The position numbers and the translations under genes were made by a program. A stretch of DNA of 64,000 nt from Thermococcus zilligii AN1. Its GTDB lineage: Archaea; Methanobacteriota_B; Thermococci; Thermococcales; Thermococcaceae. The notes under the pieces are model-generated. The model saw nothing but the letters and a program-made list of their open reading frames with translations. It had not been told where the DNA came from and made no database searches. Shown here piece after piece: positions 8,977 to 21,334 of this stretch (position 1 is its first letter; each line of letters opens with the position of its first letter). The DNA lies in contig NZ_AJLF01000002.1 of NCBI RefSeq assembly GCF_000258515.1, positions 62,001 to 126,000 of the forward strand, written 5' to 3'.

Positions 8977-9585
8977 ATGATCAACACTCCCGGGGCGATT
9001 ACAATAGGCGTGCTCTCCATCCTAGGCACCATCGCCTTCACGAAAAAGCTTGGATCGGAATGGGCTTGGATCAACAGGAAGCTGATACACCTCAGCGTTG
9101 TGCCCGCGATACTGATGTTCTACTGGGGGCTTATACCCAGGTGGATTTTTGCCAGTGCGGCGTTTCTCATAAGTTTGATCCAGCTGCAGCCCCACCTGAG
9201 GAGAAGAGAACTGAGCTGGTACCAGATAAGGAACAACTACGGCGAGGTCTTCTTTGCCCTCTCGGCATCAGTTATTTCCGCCACACTTCCGATTGAATAC
9301 GCCACTGCAGTACTCCTTGCGATGGCGGTAAGCGACGGGGTTACAGGCATAATAAGGCACTACTACTTCAGAAAGAACGGGTTCAACGTGAAGCTCAAGA
9401 AACACTGGACCGGGAGCCTGGGCTACTTCGTCACGGCAGTGATAATAGCCTTCATTTTCCTCAGCGCGGGGACAGTTGAAAAAATAGGATGGGCGGCCAT
9501 GCTGACCTTAGCAGAGTACCAGCGCTTGCTCGACGACAACCTGGCCGTTCCCCTCGTCGGGGGTCTTCTCTTCCTTCTCTACTGA
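8977..9585 (+). CDS. Dolichol/phytol kinase-like integral membrane protein
   Basis: A 202-residue protein with about six membrane helices resembling the SEC59/dolichol-kinase and CTP-transferase family, which phosphorylate polyprenols at the membrane. Family-like marks are NRKLIHL near the N-terminus, NNYGEVFFALSA, AVSDGVTGIIRHYYF in the position of the DxxAxxxGxxxG element, KKHWTGSLGYF, and DDNLAVPLVGG near the end. GTAAAATATATAAC (8931-8944) is its TATA box. The substrate could be dolichol, geranylgeraniol or another isoprenoid alcohol. Its end overlaps the convergent DUF366 gene by seven bases. Confidence 0.75.
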   Translation: MINTPGAITIGVLSILGTIAFTKKLGSEWAWINRKLIHLSVVPAILMFYWGLIPRWIFASAAFLISLIQLQPHLRRRELSWYQIRNNYGEVFFALSASVISATLPIEYATAVLLAMAVSDGVTGIIRHYYFRKNGFNVKLKKHWTGSLGYFVTAVIIAFIFLSAGTVEKIGWAAMLTLAEYQRLLDDNLAVPLVGGLLFLLY

Positions 9586-10145
9586 GCCCACCTCACTTTG
9601 AGGCTGTCCTTCTTCACCTTCTCGAACTCGGCAACGAGGGCTTTTCCCGTCCTCTCCATGAAGTCCTCGATATCCATGATGCCGAGCTCTTTGAGGCCGA
9701 TGGCATCCACCCCGGCCGGGATCCCTTTGGCCTCGACGTTTATCCCTATGTGGATCTTGACGCTCACAGGTGAAACCGTGGCTATCGAGATGCTGAGCTT
9801 CCTGCCGTTCACGTAGATATCATCGCCCTTTCTGCCTGTTTTCACGCCGTATTGCTCAAGAACCTCGCAGAGTTTAGCTATGAAAAGCTTCTGAAGCGTC
9901 GAGGCAAAGAGCGCGTTAACGAGGTCAAAAACCTCGATTATGTAGTGCACCATGTCATCGCTTTTAATTTCCTTGCTCTGGCGGAGATCCTCGATGTCGA
10001 TCATCTCCTCAACCCTGACATCGCACTTGCCGCGGAAAACTACGAGGGAATTCCCGAGGATTCCGAAGTTCCTGTAGGCCCAGTGGCTCCGAATCGCTGA
10101 GCCATCGTAATCAATGCGCCCCTCTTTAACAACCAGCAACTCCAT
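9579..10145 (-). CDS. DUF366 family protein
   Basis: A 188-residue soluble archaeal protein of the DUF366 family, function unknown. It contains the alternating strand/helix pattern and polar segments GSAIRSHWAYR and DDIYVNGRKLSISIATVSPVSVKIHIGIN typical of that family. The ATG at 10145 was chosen over the longer frame because GGGGTGGTTGAG precedes it and the sequence MELLVVKEG opens a clean beta strand. It follows a possible 28-codon frame by one base and converges on the kinase-like gene. Confidence 0.75.
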   Translation of the reverse strand: MELLVVKEGRIDYDGSAIRSHWAYRNFGILGNSLVVFRGKCDVRVEEMIDIEDLRQSKEIKSDDMVHYIIEVFDLVNALFASTLQKLFIAKLCEVLEQYGVKTGRKGDDIYVNGRKLSISIATVSPVSVKIHIGINVEAKGIPAGVDAIGLKELGIMDIEDFMERTGKALVAEFEKVKKDSLKVRWAQ

Positions 10146-10146
10146 C

Positions 10147-10233
10147 TCAACCACCCCTTCCGAGAAGTTGCCCGAGCTCTTCAAAAGACTTTACGTAAAC
10201 CCACATCAGTTCCCCCCGGGTTCTCCTTATCAC
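10147..10233 (-). CDS. Possible 28-residue ORF upstream of DUF366
   Basis: GTG-started frame whose end lies one base upstream of the DUF366 ATG. The predicted peptide begins MIRRTRGELMWVYVKSFEEL and ends QLLGRGG, a plausible amphipathic helix. A TATA-like TTAAGCTTAAAGG (about 10257-10269 on the minus strand) sits upstream. The stop-start proximity would allow translational coupling. It is weakly supported: no clear ribosome-binding site precedes the GTG, and it could simply be the leader of the DUF366 message. Confidence 0.25.
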   Translation of the reverse strand: MIRRTRGELMWVYVKSFEELGQLLGRGG

Positions 10234-10446
10234 GTCAGCAGTCCCAGGGGTCAAAACCTTTAAGCTTAACCTCCCCCGATGTTCCAGCTGGCTATCCCCG
10301 CTGGCCCACTCAAGGAACTCGCGGGAGCAAGGAAAGGGCGAAGCTCTTCTCCACGGGTATCGATCAGGCAATCACCGGGATACAACGGTTGAAGGGCTTT
10401 AATTCTTGCGGGGTAGGCCCAACAGAAGAGGCATAGCTGAGTCGCG

Positions 10447-10479
10447 GGGCCGTGCACAGGCGAGCTGGTCTATCAGACG

Positions 10480-10490
<11 letters not shown>
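10447..10490 (-). other. 23S pre-rRNA processing stem, 3' arm with BHB bulge
   Basis: Pairs with 13505-13549. Read as RNA, a long GC-rich helix ending GACCAGCTCGCCTGTGCACG pairs with its counterpart. At the centre, TCTG pairs with CAGG as a 4-bp helix flanked by ATA here and AAA on the other arm. This is the canonical 3-4-3 bulge-helix-bulge cut by the archaeal splicing endonuclease. Confidence 0.9.
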
Positions 10491-13504
<3,014 letters not shown>

Positions 13505-13505
<1 letters not shown>

Positions 13506-13549
13506 ACCGGGCGGGACGTTTCCTGGACCAGCTCGCCTGTGCACGGCCC
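13505..13549 (-). other. 23S pre-rRNA processing stem, 5' arm with BHB bulge
   Basis: Counterpart of 10447-10490. On the transcript, GGGCCGTGCACAGGCGAGCT, then GGTC, CAGG, the three-base bulge AAA and CGTCCCGCCCGG. The 4-bp CAGG/TCTG helix between two opposed three-base bulges matches the archaeal bulge-helix-bulge rule exactly. Confidence 0.9.
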
Positions 13550-13619
13550 TCACCGTGACCCCTGTTCGGGGTCTCAGGCCCTTCCACCCCGAGCTTGGCT
13601 CGGGATGTGCACCTCTTCG

Positions 13620-13697
<78 letters not shown>

Positions 13698-13703
13698 ACC
13701 CGT

Positions 13704-13744
13704 GGCAGGCCCGACATCCCTTAAACCCCCCGGACGGGATTTCC
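13704..13744 (-). other. 16S pre-rRNA processing stem, 3' arm with BHB bulge
   Basis: Pairs with 15283-15323. The transcript has CCCGTCCGGGG, GGTT, the bulge TAA, and then GGGATGTCGGGCCTGCC, which is perfectly complementary over 17 bases to the other arm. GGTT pairs with GACC as the 4-bp helix of a 3-4-3 bulge-helix-bulge. Confidence 0.9.
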
Positions 13745-13750
13745 GGCGAT

Positions 13751-15236
<1,486 letters not shown>

Positions 15237-15282
15237 TGAGCAAGGAGTACGGCCGGTGGGACTTCCCTTAGCGGGAAGTACC

Positions 15283-15323
15283 AAAATTCCCGTCCGGGGT
15301 TTGGTCGGGATGTCGGGCCTGCC
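15283..15323 (-). other. 16S pre-rRNA processing stem, 5' arm with BHB bulge
   Basis: On the transcript: GGCAGGCCCGACATCCC, then GACC, the three-base bulge AAA and CCCCGGACGGG. The outer 17-bp and inner 11-bp helices with the arm at 13704-13744 flank a 4-bp GACC/GGTT helix between opposed bulges AAA and TAA. Confidence 0.9.
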
Positions 15324-15500
15324 TTACCCCCGAGGGTTCCGCCTTTCGGCGTTTCCTCGGGAGCGCACATTTTTGTGACCCGGGCTGGAGGGCGGGGTTC
15401 ATGCTGGGTACTTTGTACCCGTTCCCCCCGACGCCGCCGTCTTGGCGCCCGGGTTTCGTCGCGCCCTGTTCGGGCGCTCCATCCAATAGGGGCAAACCCC
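15324..15500 (-). other. rRNA operon leader with GC hairpins
   Basis: External transcribed spacer upstream of the 16S processing stem. It contains several GC-rich inverted repeats, including GGGCGCC...GGCGCCC-like and GGGTAC...GTACCC pairs. No open frame here has a ribosome-binding site, and no tRNA is present. It probably folds during early ribosome assembly. Confidence 0.6.
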
Positions 15501-15600
15501 TGTGATACAAAATTTTTGCAAAGTGGATGGGAGGGCCAGTTTTTGAAAACAAACAACTCAAAAATTGTGGGAAAGTAGCAAAAAATTTGACACAAAAATG
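15500..15600 (-). promoter_or_regulatory. Probable rRNA operon promoter region
   Basis: A markedly AT-rich stretch between the prs stop and the GC-rich leader. On the minus strand it reads TTGCAAAAATTTTGTATC near 15506-15524, with further A/T tracts up to 15600. The TATA-like element is not a perfect archaeal consensus, so the exact start is uncertain, but the abrupt AT-rich-to-GC-rich change is what is expected for a strong rRNA promoter. Confidence 0.45.
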
Positions 15601-16455
15601 TCAAAGCGAAAGCTGGAGAACCCTGATGATCTCCGGAACAACGCTGATTTTCGATACGGGGGTGGGTATGGTGTTGGTCACCGCAAGCTCGTCCACAGCG
15701 TTACTCACCTTCTCCACAGCGCCTTCGGCAAAAACCCCGTGGGTAACGCCAACGAAGATTTTCTTCGCCCCCAACTTTCTGAGGATTTCAGCCGCCATTA
15801 TCATCGTCCCGCCGGTGCTTATTATGTCGTCCACTATCAGGACGTTCTTCCCCCTGACGTCTATTTCAACCGGCCTCATCTCCACCTGTGTTGGCGAAAT
15901 TCTGCGCTTTTCAAAGTGGCCGTATTCAACCCCGAGCTCCTCGGCGACTCCCCTGGCCCTGGACAAAGCACCCTCGTCAGGGGAAAGAACTACGCCCTCC
16001 CCCAGCTTCTCTCCAAAGTAGTCCGCCATTGACTTAGCCGGGGAGACGTTGAAGGCTTTGCCGGGGAAGAAGTCAAGTGTTTTTGGATTGTGGATGTCCA
16101 CGACGTAGAGCTCATCGTAGTAGAGACCAAGCGTTCTCATTACTGCCCTCACGCTTATGGGCTCCCCTTCCTTCGTTATCCTGTCCTGGCGGGAATAGGC
16201 CAGGTAGGGAACAACCAGCTTCAACCTCTCAAAGCCCCTCTCCCGGAGGGCATCCCCTATCAGAAGGGCCTCAATCAGGTTTTCATTCTGAGGCCTGTAG
16301 GTGGACTGCACAACCGTTGCCTCCCTTCCAGAGAGGGGCACCCTGACGTACTTCTCCCCGTCGGGGAAACGACTTATCTCTATATCCTCCACCTCGGCTC
16401 CAGAGCTGAGCAGCTCATCCTTAAGATGAAGGGCACCCGATCCCACTATTATCAT
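15601..16455 (-). CDS. prs: Ribose-phosphate pyrophosphokinase (PRPP synthase)
   Basis: Makes phosphoribosyl pyrophosphate from ribose 5-phosphate and ATP for nucleotide, histidine and tryptophan synthesis. The 284-residue protein has [19 protein letters not shown], the pyrophosphate/ATP loop YSRQDR (about residue 92), and the PRPP-binding [14 protein letters not shown] (about residues 208-221). The ATG at 16455 follows GGTGGTGAAC. A TATA box CCTTTAAAAAGG lies near 16490-16502, inside the longer frame, which rules out that longer start. It ends just before the rRNA promoter on the same strand. Confidence 0.95.
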   Translation of the reverse strand: MIIVGSGALHLKDELLSSGAEVEDIEISRFPDGEKYVRVPLSGREATVVQSTYRPQNENLIEALLIGDALRERGFERLKLVVPYLAYSRQDRITKEGEPISVRAVMRTLGLYYDELYVVDIHNPKTLDFFPGKAFNVSPAKSMADYFGEKLGEGVVLSPDEGALSRARGVAEELGVEYGHFEKRRISPTQVEMRPVEIDVRGKNVLIVDDIISTGGTMIMAAEILRKLGAKKIFVGVTHGVFAEGAVEKVSNAVDELAVTNTIPTPVSKISVVPEIIRVLQLSL

Positions 16456-16522
16456 GTTCACCACCTTTGCCGCAAACATGTAAAACTCCAACCTTTTTAA
16501 AGGTGACCCATTCAAGTAAATG

Positions 16523-17224
16523 TCAAACCAGGAGAACCGCTATGATCCCCGCGAGGAAGATTCCATCAAAGGTTCCCGCACCGCCTATGCTGACCATCTG
16601 GGCCCCGAGGTTCTTGATCTTGCCCCAGTTCATCAGGTCAGCTCCTATCAGAACACCCATTGTTCCGCTCGCGTAGGCTATCAGAGGCCTGTACTCCCCC
16701 CCAATAAGAACAGCAAGAGAAACCGCTATGAGCGGGGGTACGAGGGTTGGCAGGGCTATCCCCACCCCGGGGACGGGCCTGGCCACGATGTTGCTGACCA
16801 GGGCCGCTACGCCCACGGCAACGGCCATTCTAAGCAGGACAGAGTAAGCGCCCAATTGAGACAGCCTCACAACCTCATAGGTGACGAGACTCAACGGTAC
16901 CAGGGCCCCTCCAACGTTGATCGCTATAACGACTTTCTGCTCGGCCCAGTCAAAGTAGGGGACGGGATAGGTGATCCCAAAGAACCTGACTTCCCTCACT
17001 CTTATAACCGGCACGTACGACCTCTCCTCTGCTATCGGGATGTTTATGAAGCTCCCGACCAGAGAAAAGAGGAAGAGCGAGTAAGCAACAGGCAGGGGAA
17101 GCCCAAGCTTGTGAAAGGCCGCCGTCACAACCTCAGAGAGGAGTGTAAAGAAGAGCAGGAGGAGAAGGAGGAATAAAAACACAAAGGGGATTGCCAAGGG
17201 TGGAAAGAGATAGCGGTGCCTCAT
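16523..17224 (-). CDS. DUF1614 family membrane protein
   Basis: A 233-residue integral membrane protein with about seven helices and a DUF1614 architecture: an N-terminal leucine/phenylalanine-rich helix, a central soluble insertion with INIGG-like [11 protein letters not shown], and glycine-rich C-terminal helices including IGADLMNW and [10 protein letters not shown]. Function is unknown; the polar aspartates within helices hint at transport or peptidase-like chemistry, but this is speculative. Its ATG overlaps the ASCH gene stop (ATGA), so it is part of the psmB-ASCH-DUF1614 unit. Confidence 0.8.
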   Translation of the reverse strand: MRHRYLFPPLAIPFVFLFLLLLLLFFTLLSEVVTAAFHKLGLPLPVAYSLFLFSLVGSFINIPIAEERSYVPVIRVREVRFFGITYPVPYFDWAEQKVVIAINVGGALVPLSLVTYEVVRLSQLGAYSVLLRMAVAVGVAALVSNIVARPVPGVGIALPTLVPPLIAVSLAVLIGGEYRPLIAYASGTMGVLIGADLMNWGKIKNLGAQMVSIGGAGTFDGIFLAGIIAVLLV

Positions 17225-17577
17225 GGCCCGTTCACCGGCTCAACGTTTGCCCAGACCTGGGAGCCTCTTTTGATGTTGACTTTTACGGGCTCCTCAAACT
17301 TCTCCGGGTTGTCAAACACCCAGGCGTAAAGCGGCTTTCCACCGGAGTACTCTCTGAGGAGGTCGTAATCAACGAGGTGTTTCTCTCTATGCCCGGCCAG
17401 TTCCTCTGGAGTGAAGGGGCCAACCACGTCAACTAATTCAGCCTTGCCCAGGGCGTAGCCTTCACTGAGGATCAGGATTTCTCCCCGAACCCTGGTTCTT
17501 GACTTCCTGATCTCCCACCTTTTTCTGCCCTCGACGAGCCAGTCCGCAAAGGGGCGCCTGACTATGAGCCCCTTCAT
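17221..17577 (-). CDS. ASCH domain protein
   Basis: A 118-residue single-domain ASCH protein, a PUA-like beta-barrel proposed to bind RNA. It opens MKGLIVRRPFADWLVEGRKR, containing the family's typical K/R-x-W-E/EIRKSRT surroundings, and continues with GEILILSEGYALGKAELVDV, the strand pair that forms the barrel. The ATG at 17577 is preferred, although the preceding ATG at 17580 is possible. The frame begins beside the psmB stop and ends overlapping DUF1614 by four bases, so proteasome beta subunit and ASCH protein should be co-transcribed. The RNA target is unknown. Confidence 0.8.
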   Translation of the reverse strand: MKGLIVRRPFADWLVEGRKRWEIRKSRTRVRGEILILSEGYALGKAELVDVVGPFTPEELAGHREKHLVDYDLLREYSGGKPLYAWVFDNPEKFEEPVKVNIKRGSQVWANVEPVNGP

Positions 17578-17582
17578 CATTA

Positions 17583-18188
17583 TCACTCCTTGAACTCGAC
17601 GAACTCCTCTTTCATGCCATCCCTGGTTATCGTAACGACCTGAACCTTCCTGTCCCCCGTGTAGACGTCCCTCTTTCCGGCCGTTCTGACGGCCCTCACG
17701 GCGAGTTCCTTGGCCTCTTCAACGCTCATGTCCTCTCTATAGCCGTCCTCGATTATGGCTATCGCGAAGGGGCTCCCCGAGCCCGTGGCAGTGTACTCAT
17801 CGAAGACCAAACCTCCGAGGGCGTCCAAGCTGGCGAGCTCGGGCTCATCGACGTAGCCCCCGATGAGGATCTGAACCATGTATGGGAACCACTTGTTCTC
17901 GTTGAGTATGTTGCTGAGCAGGTTGGCCATGGCCCTCGTCTTCATGGGCCTGCCCCACGTGAACTGGTAATAACGCGCCTCCGCCTCAAGCATCCTTGCT
18001 AAAGCCTGAACGTCACCAACACTTCCTGCCGTTGTTATGGCTATCCTATCTGTTATCGGGAGAATCTTCCTTATGTTGAGCGTTTCGACCATGTGGTCAA
18101 GGGAAGCCTGAGTGTCAGCGGCGAGAACAACGCCGTCTTTAACCTTTATCCCTACAGTGGTGGTGCCGGTTTTTTTCTCTCCCACCAT
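17583..18188 (-). CDS. psmB: Proteasome beta subunit PsmB
   Basis: Catalytic beta subunit of the 20S proteasome. The 201-residue precursor has a very short propeptide ending KKTG before T9 of [20 protein letters not shown]; cleavage would expose the nucleophile threonine. The usual catalytic aspartate lies in LAADTQAS, and [10 protein letters not shown] is the conserved beta-subunit loop. The promoter CCTTTAAATTC (18222-18232) and GGAGGTGAGG before the ATG are strong. Thermococcales commonly carry two beta paralogues; which one this is cannot be decided here. It heads the unit containing ASCH and DUF1614. Confidence 0.95.
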   Translation of the reverse strand: MVGEKKTGTTTVGIKVKDGVVLAADTQASLDHMVETLNIRKILPITDRIAITTAGSVGDVQALARMLEAEARYYQFTWGRPMKTRAMANLLSNILNENKWFPYMVQILIGGYVDEPELASLDALGGLVFDEYTATGSGSPFAIAIIEDGYREDMSVEEAKELAVRAVRTAGKRDVYTGDRKVQVVTITRDGMKEEFVEFKE

Positions 18189-18221
18189 AACCCCTCACCT
18201 CCGTAAGCGATAGAGGTTGGA

Positions 18222-18232
18222 GAATTTAAAGG
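18222..18232 (-). promoter_or_regulatory. TATA box for psmB
   Basis: CCTTTAAATTC on the minus strand, about 38 bases upstream of the ATG. The predicted leader contains GGAGGTGAGG at good spacing from the start. Confidence 0.65.
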
Positions 18233-18242
18233 TTTGGTGTGT

Positions 18243-18959
18243 TTAGAGGGAGGGTACAACAGCGGTTCCGGAGTTGCCCCTAACGAACTCAAACTTGATC
18301 CCGTAAACCCTCTGAAGAACCTCGGGGGTTAACTCCTCAGTTGGCCCGAACCAGGTTACCTTCCCTTTCTTAAGTATGAGCACATCGTCAGCGTATCTGA
18401 GAGTTAAGTTCAGGTCGTGGAGAACCGCAACAACGATTCTTTCCCTGCCGAGGGACCTGACAAGGCCCATAACTTCGAGGGCGTTGTTCACGTCGAGGTG
18501 GCTGGTAGGCTCGTCGAGGAGGAGAACCCTTCCACCCTGGGCAAGGGCCCTGGCTATGAGGACCAGCTGGTACTCCCCGCCAGAAAGCTTGAGAACTGAT
18601 TCGGATCTCCTTTCCCACATGCCGACTTCCTTCAGGGCCCTCTCCACGCTACCACTGGTGAAGTAAGTTCCCATCTCCACGAACTCTTCAACGGTGAAGT
18701 CGAACTCCGGAAGGGATGATTGTGGAACGTACGAAACGAGCTTCGCCCTCGCCCTGGGAGAAAGTACAGTTATGTCCTTGCCGTCCAGTTCTATTCTTCC
18801 CTCTGGCTTAAGAATCCCGGCTATACACTTGAGTAACGTACTCTTGCCAGAACCGTTGGGGCCTATGACCGCTAAAAGCCTCCCCTCCCTGGCACTGAAA
18901 TCGACACCGTCGAGGGCTTTTTTCTCACCGTAAGAAAAAGATATCTCCACCCTCATCAT
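18243..18959 (-). CDS. FepC/BtuD-type ABC transporter ATPase
   Basis: ATPase of a metal-chelate or cobalamin importer, working with the FecCD permease encoded just upstream. The 238-residue protein shows Walker A GPNGSGKST (about residues 34-42), a Q-loop SYVPQSS, signature LSGGE, Walker B VLLLDEPTSHLD and switch histidine AVLHD. The ATG overlaps the permease stop by four bases. The final part (FEFVRGNSG) is typical of this family. Substrate could be iron-siderophore, haem or B12; none can be selected without the binding protein, which is absent here. Confidence 0.92.
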   Translation of the reverse strand: MMRVEISFSYGEKKALDGVDFSAREGRLLAVIGPNGSGKSTLLKCIAGILKPEGRIELDGKDITVLSPRARAKLVSYVPQSSLPEFDFTVEEFVEMGTYFTSGSVERALKEVGMWERRSESVLKLSGGEYQLVLIARALAQGGRVLLLDEPTSHLDVNNALEVMGLVRSLGRERIVVAVLHDLNLTLRYADDVLILKKGKVTWFGPTEELTPEVLQRVYGIKFEFVRGNSGTAVVPSL

Positions 18960-19966
18960 GCCCTCAGCTCACCTCTCTTGTGCTTTGTGAGGAGGTACAG
19001 GAAGAATCCTCCCCCGATGATTGAGGTCACTATCCCCACTGGAATTTCATTGGGTTTAGCAACGGTTCGCGCAATTATATCAGAGAAAACCATGAGAAAG
19101 CCACCAAAAACGGCGGCATTGGGGGTTAATCTTTTGTGGTTGGGCCCCACGAGGAGTCTGGCTATGTGTGGACTTATCAGACCAACGAACCCAATTATGC
19201 CTGCCGTTGCAACTGCCACGGCCGTCATGAGGGAAATAACGATTATCAGAAGCTTCCTGAATTTATCCACCTCAAGGCCAAGGGCAACCCCTTCCTCGCC
19301 TAAAAGGAGAAGATTGAGTTCTCTCCACTTCCAAAAGAGAAAAACGAGGCCAAAAGCGGTAACTATGGCCATCTCCTGTACTTTACTCCAATCGGAACCG
19401 TTGAAGCTCCCCATCAGCCACATGTAGGTTAAGTGAGCTGTTGAGCCAAGTGTGAGCACTAAGTAGGAGGTTATCGCCCCCGCCATGAAGCCAAAGGCTA
19501 TCCCGGCCAAGAGGAGTGTATCAACCGGAACTCTACCGTCCACCTTCGAAACCCGGTAGACCAGGTACACGGATCCCAGGGCGAAGAGAAACGCTAACTC
19601 CGGGATATGGGAAGGGGCGTATATGAAGCCCAGAACTGCCCCAATCGAGGCACCACCGCTGATACCGATTATATACGGGTCAGCCATGGGGTTTTTGAAA
19701 AGGGCCTGGGAAGCCACGCCGGCGGATGCCAGCGACATTCCAACGAGATACGCCAGAAGAGCCCGTGGAAGCCTCAGCTCCCATACTATGAAGAAATACC
19801 TGGGCTCCAATCCCCCTCCCAGACCCAGGGAACGTTTCAGGCCATAGAGCAGGCATTTAGAGACCTCCAGGGGGCTTATTCTAACGGACCCTGTGTAGAG
19901 ACTCAGGAACAGGGAAAGGAGCGACAAAACCGCGAGGCCAGCAAAAACGACTTTCGAGTCCCTCAT
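18956..19966 (-). CDS. FecCD/BtuC-family ABC transporter permease
   Basis: Membrane subunit of an iron-chelate or cobalamin importer. The 336-residue protein has about ten hydrophobic helices and family marks LRLPRALLAYLVG, MADPYIIGISGGASIGA, GLISPHIARLLVGPNHKRL (the ATPase-contact loop) and the terminal NEIPVGIVTSIIGGGFFLYLL. Its promoter GGTTTAAAG lies near 19990-20000, so transcription starts here, with the ATPase downstream. A substrate-binding protein normally accompanies this pair and is missing from the neighbourhood. Confidence 0.93.
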   Translation of the reverse strand: MRDSKVVFAGLAVLSLLSLFLSLYTGSVRISPLEVSKCLLYGLKRSLGLGGGLEPRYFFIVWELRLPRALLAYLVGMSLASAGVASQALFKNPMADPYIIGISGGASIGAVLGFIYAPSHIPELAFLFALGSVYLVYRVSKVDGRVPVDTLLLAGIAFGFMAGAITSYLVLTLGSTAHLTYMWLMGSFNGSDWSKVQEMAIVTAFGLVFLFWKWRELNLLLLGEEGVALGLEVDKFRKLLIIVISLMTAVAVATAGIIGFVGLISPHIARLLVGPNHKRLTPNAAVFGGFLMVFSDIIARTVAKPNEIPVGIVTSIIGGGFFLYLLTKHKRGELRA

Positions 19967-20002
19967 GGGGATGGATTAAATGTCCATTCTTTAAACCTTT
20001 CG

Positions 20003-21334
20003 CTACTCCAGGGGGCTTCTACCATACTTCAGGAAGACCCTCAGCTCTGGCCTCTCGGCCTTTATGATGTTGAGTAAGGCCATCAGCTCGGCCTCGAAGG
20101 CCTTCGTCTCTATCTTGACGCCCTCGTGGGCCCTCTGGAGCGGCCTGAAGTAGCCGTTGCTTTCATGCCAGAGGATTTCGCTCAAAAGCCCGTCGTTGAT
20201 TTCCCTGTTGCTCTGGAGCAGGTAAATTACCCCGCCTTTCATCGTCCTTATGTAGGCCATCGGGACACCGTTCTCGATGTAATGTTCAACTAGGGGGAAG
20301 GTCTCCCTCAGGAACCTGGGCATCCGGTGGCTTATTGCATTTCCACCCTGGGTTATGACGTAATAACCGGGAATCTCCTCGCCAAAGCGCTTTCTCAGGT
20401 AAGCGTCCAGGTAGGGGACGTCAACGATGTCAATCCCAAGCTTTCCGGTCAGCCTTCTGTTGTAAAAGCTCTTGGCCACGTAAACTAAGCTGACCCCAAG
20501 GAGCTTCTCAAGGGAGTAGAGGTATTCGAGGTAGCTCAGAACCACGTGGACGGCATTGCGGGCATCGTCAAGGGAAAGCTCCCTCTCCTCCCCGTACTCG
20601 TTTAAGAGCTCCTGGAGTATCTCCTCTGCGGTCTTCTCCCCTTTCAGGTACTGGTCCAGCGTTTTTCCGGAGATTCTAACGCTTCTCGGCGTAGTCCCTG
20701 CAAAGTCCCTGACCCTGTAGCCCTCCATGGCGGAGTAGAACTCCTCGAAATCAGCCAGTTTCTCATCGGCAAGGATAACACCGCCGTTGACCTTTCCCCT
20801 CTCCTGGAGCTGGTCTTCGAGTTCTTTGTAATGCTCATCAAGAAGGCGAACGAACTTTTCAATGAGCTCCCTGAGCTTCTCTTTACCGAGGGCGTTCTCT
20901 ATGGTAGTCAAGCCTTTCACGCTCTCGGGGTACACCGGTGGCCTCGTTAAGGAGCCCGTTAAAGTCCCGTCCATCATCACATAGTCGACTCCACCGAGTT
21001 TGGCGGCGAGGTAGCCGAGCTTGTTCTCCAGCGTTTCCATCTGGAGCCTTATAATCTGGTCTGAAATCCCCTGGTTGTAGAGCATGGCGTTGGTATAGAC
21101 CAGCCTGTAAGCGGGCCCGTTGCCGAAGGCGTAGCTTGAAACCGAGTAGAATATCGTCCCGCTGAGCCTCTGCTTCCCCTGGCTACCGTCTATTGCGTAG
21201 ACCCTCGTTTTTCTCCTCTCCTCAGGCAGGGGCATCCACCGGATTTCAGCCAGCCTCCCCTCCGCCTCGCGGTAGCCCCTCTCAAGGAGGGCCTTTATTC
21301 TGTCCACGCTCCCCCTGTCAACGAGCCTGTACAT
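20003..21334 (-). CDS. nurA: DNA end-resection nuclease NurA
   Basis: NurA is a 5'-3' exonuclease/endonuclease that works with the HerA helicase, downstream of Mre11-Rad50, to make 3' tails at double-strand breaks. The 443-residue protein has the first acidic motif YAIDGSQGK near residue 47, MMDGTL near 133, and the C-terminal block with [15 protein letters not shown] and YIRTMKGG. The start overlaps the rad50 stop (TGATG). It is the last gene of the herA-X-mre11-rad50-nurA unit. Confidence 0.93.
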   Translation of the reverse strand: MYRLVDRGSVDRIKALLERGYREAEGRLAEIRWMPLPEERRKTRVYAIDGSQGKQRLSGTIFYSVSSYAFGNGPAYRLVYTNAMLYNQGISDQIIRLQMETLENKLGYLAAKLGGVDYVMMDGTLTGSLTRPPVYPESVKGLTTIENALGKEKLRELIEKFVRLLDEHYKELEDQLQERGKVNGGVILADEKLADFEEFYSAMEGYRVRDFAGTTPRSVRISGKTLDQYLKGEKTAEEILQELLNEYGEERELSLDDARNAVHVVLSYLEYLYSLEKLLGVSLVYVAKSFYNRRLTGKLGIDIVDVPYLDAYLRKRFGEEIPGYYVITQGGNAISHRMPRFLRETFPLVEHYIENGVPMAYIRTMKGGVIYLLQSNREINDGLLSEILWHESNGYFRPLQRAHEGVKIETKAFEAELMALLNIIKAERPELRVFLKYGRSPLE

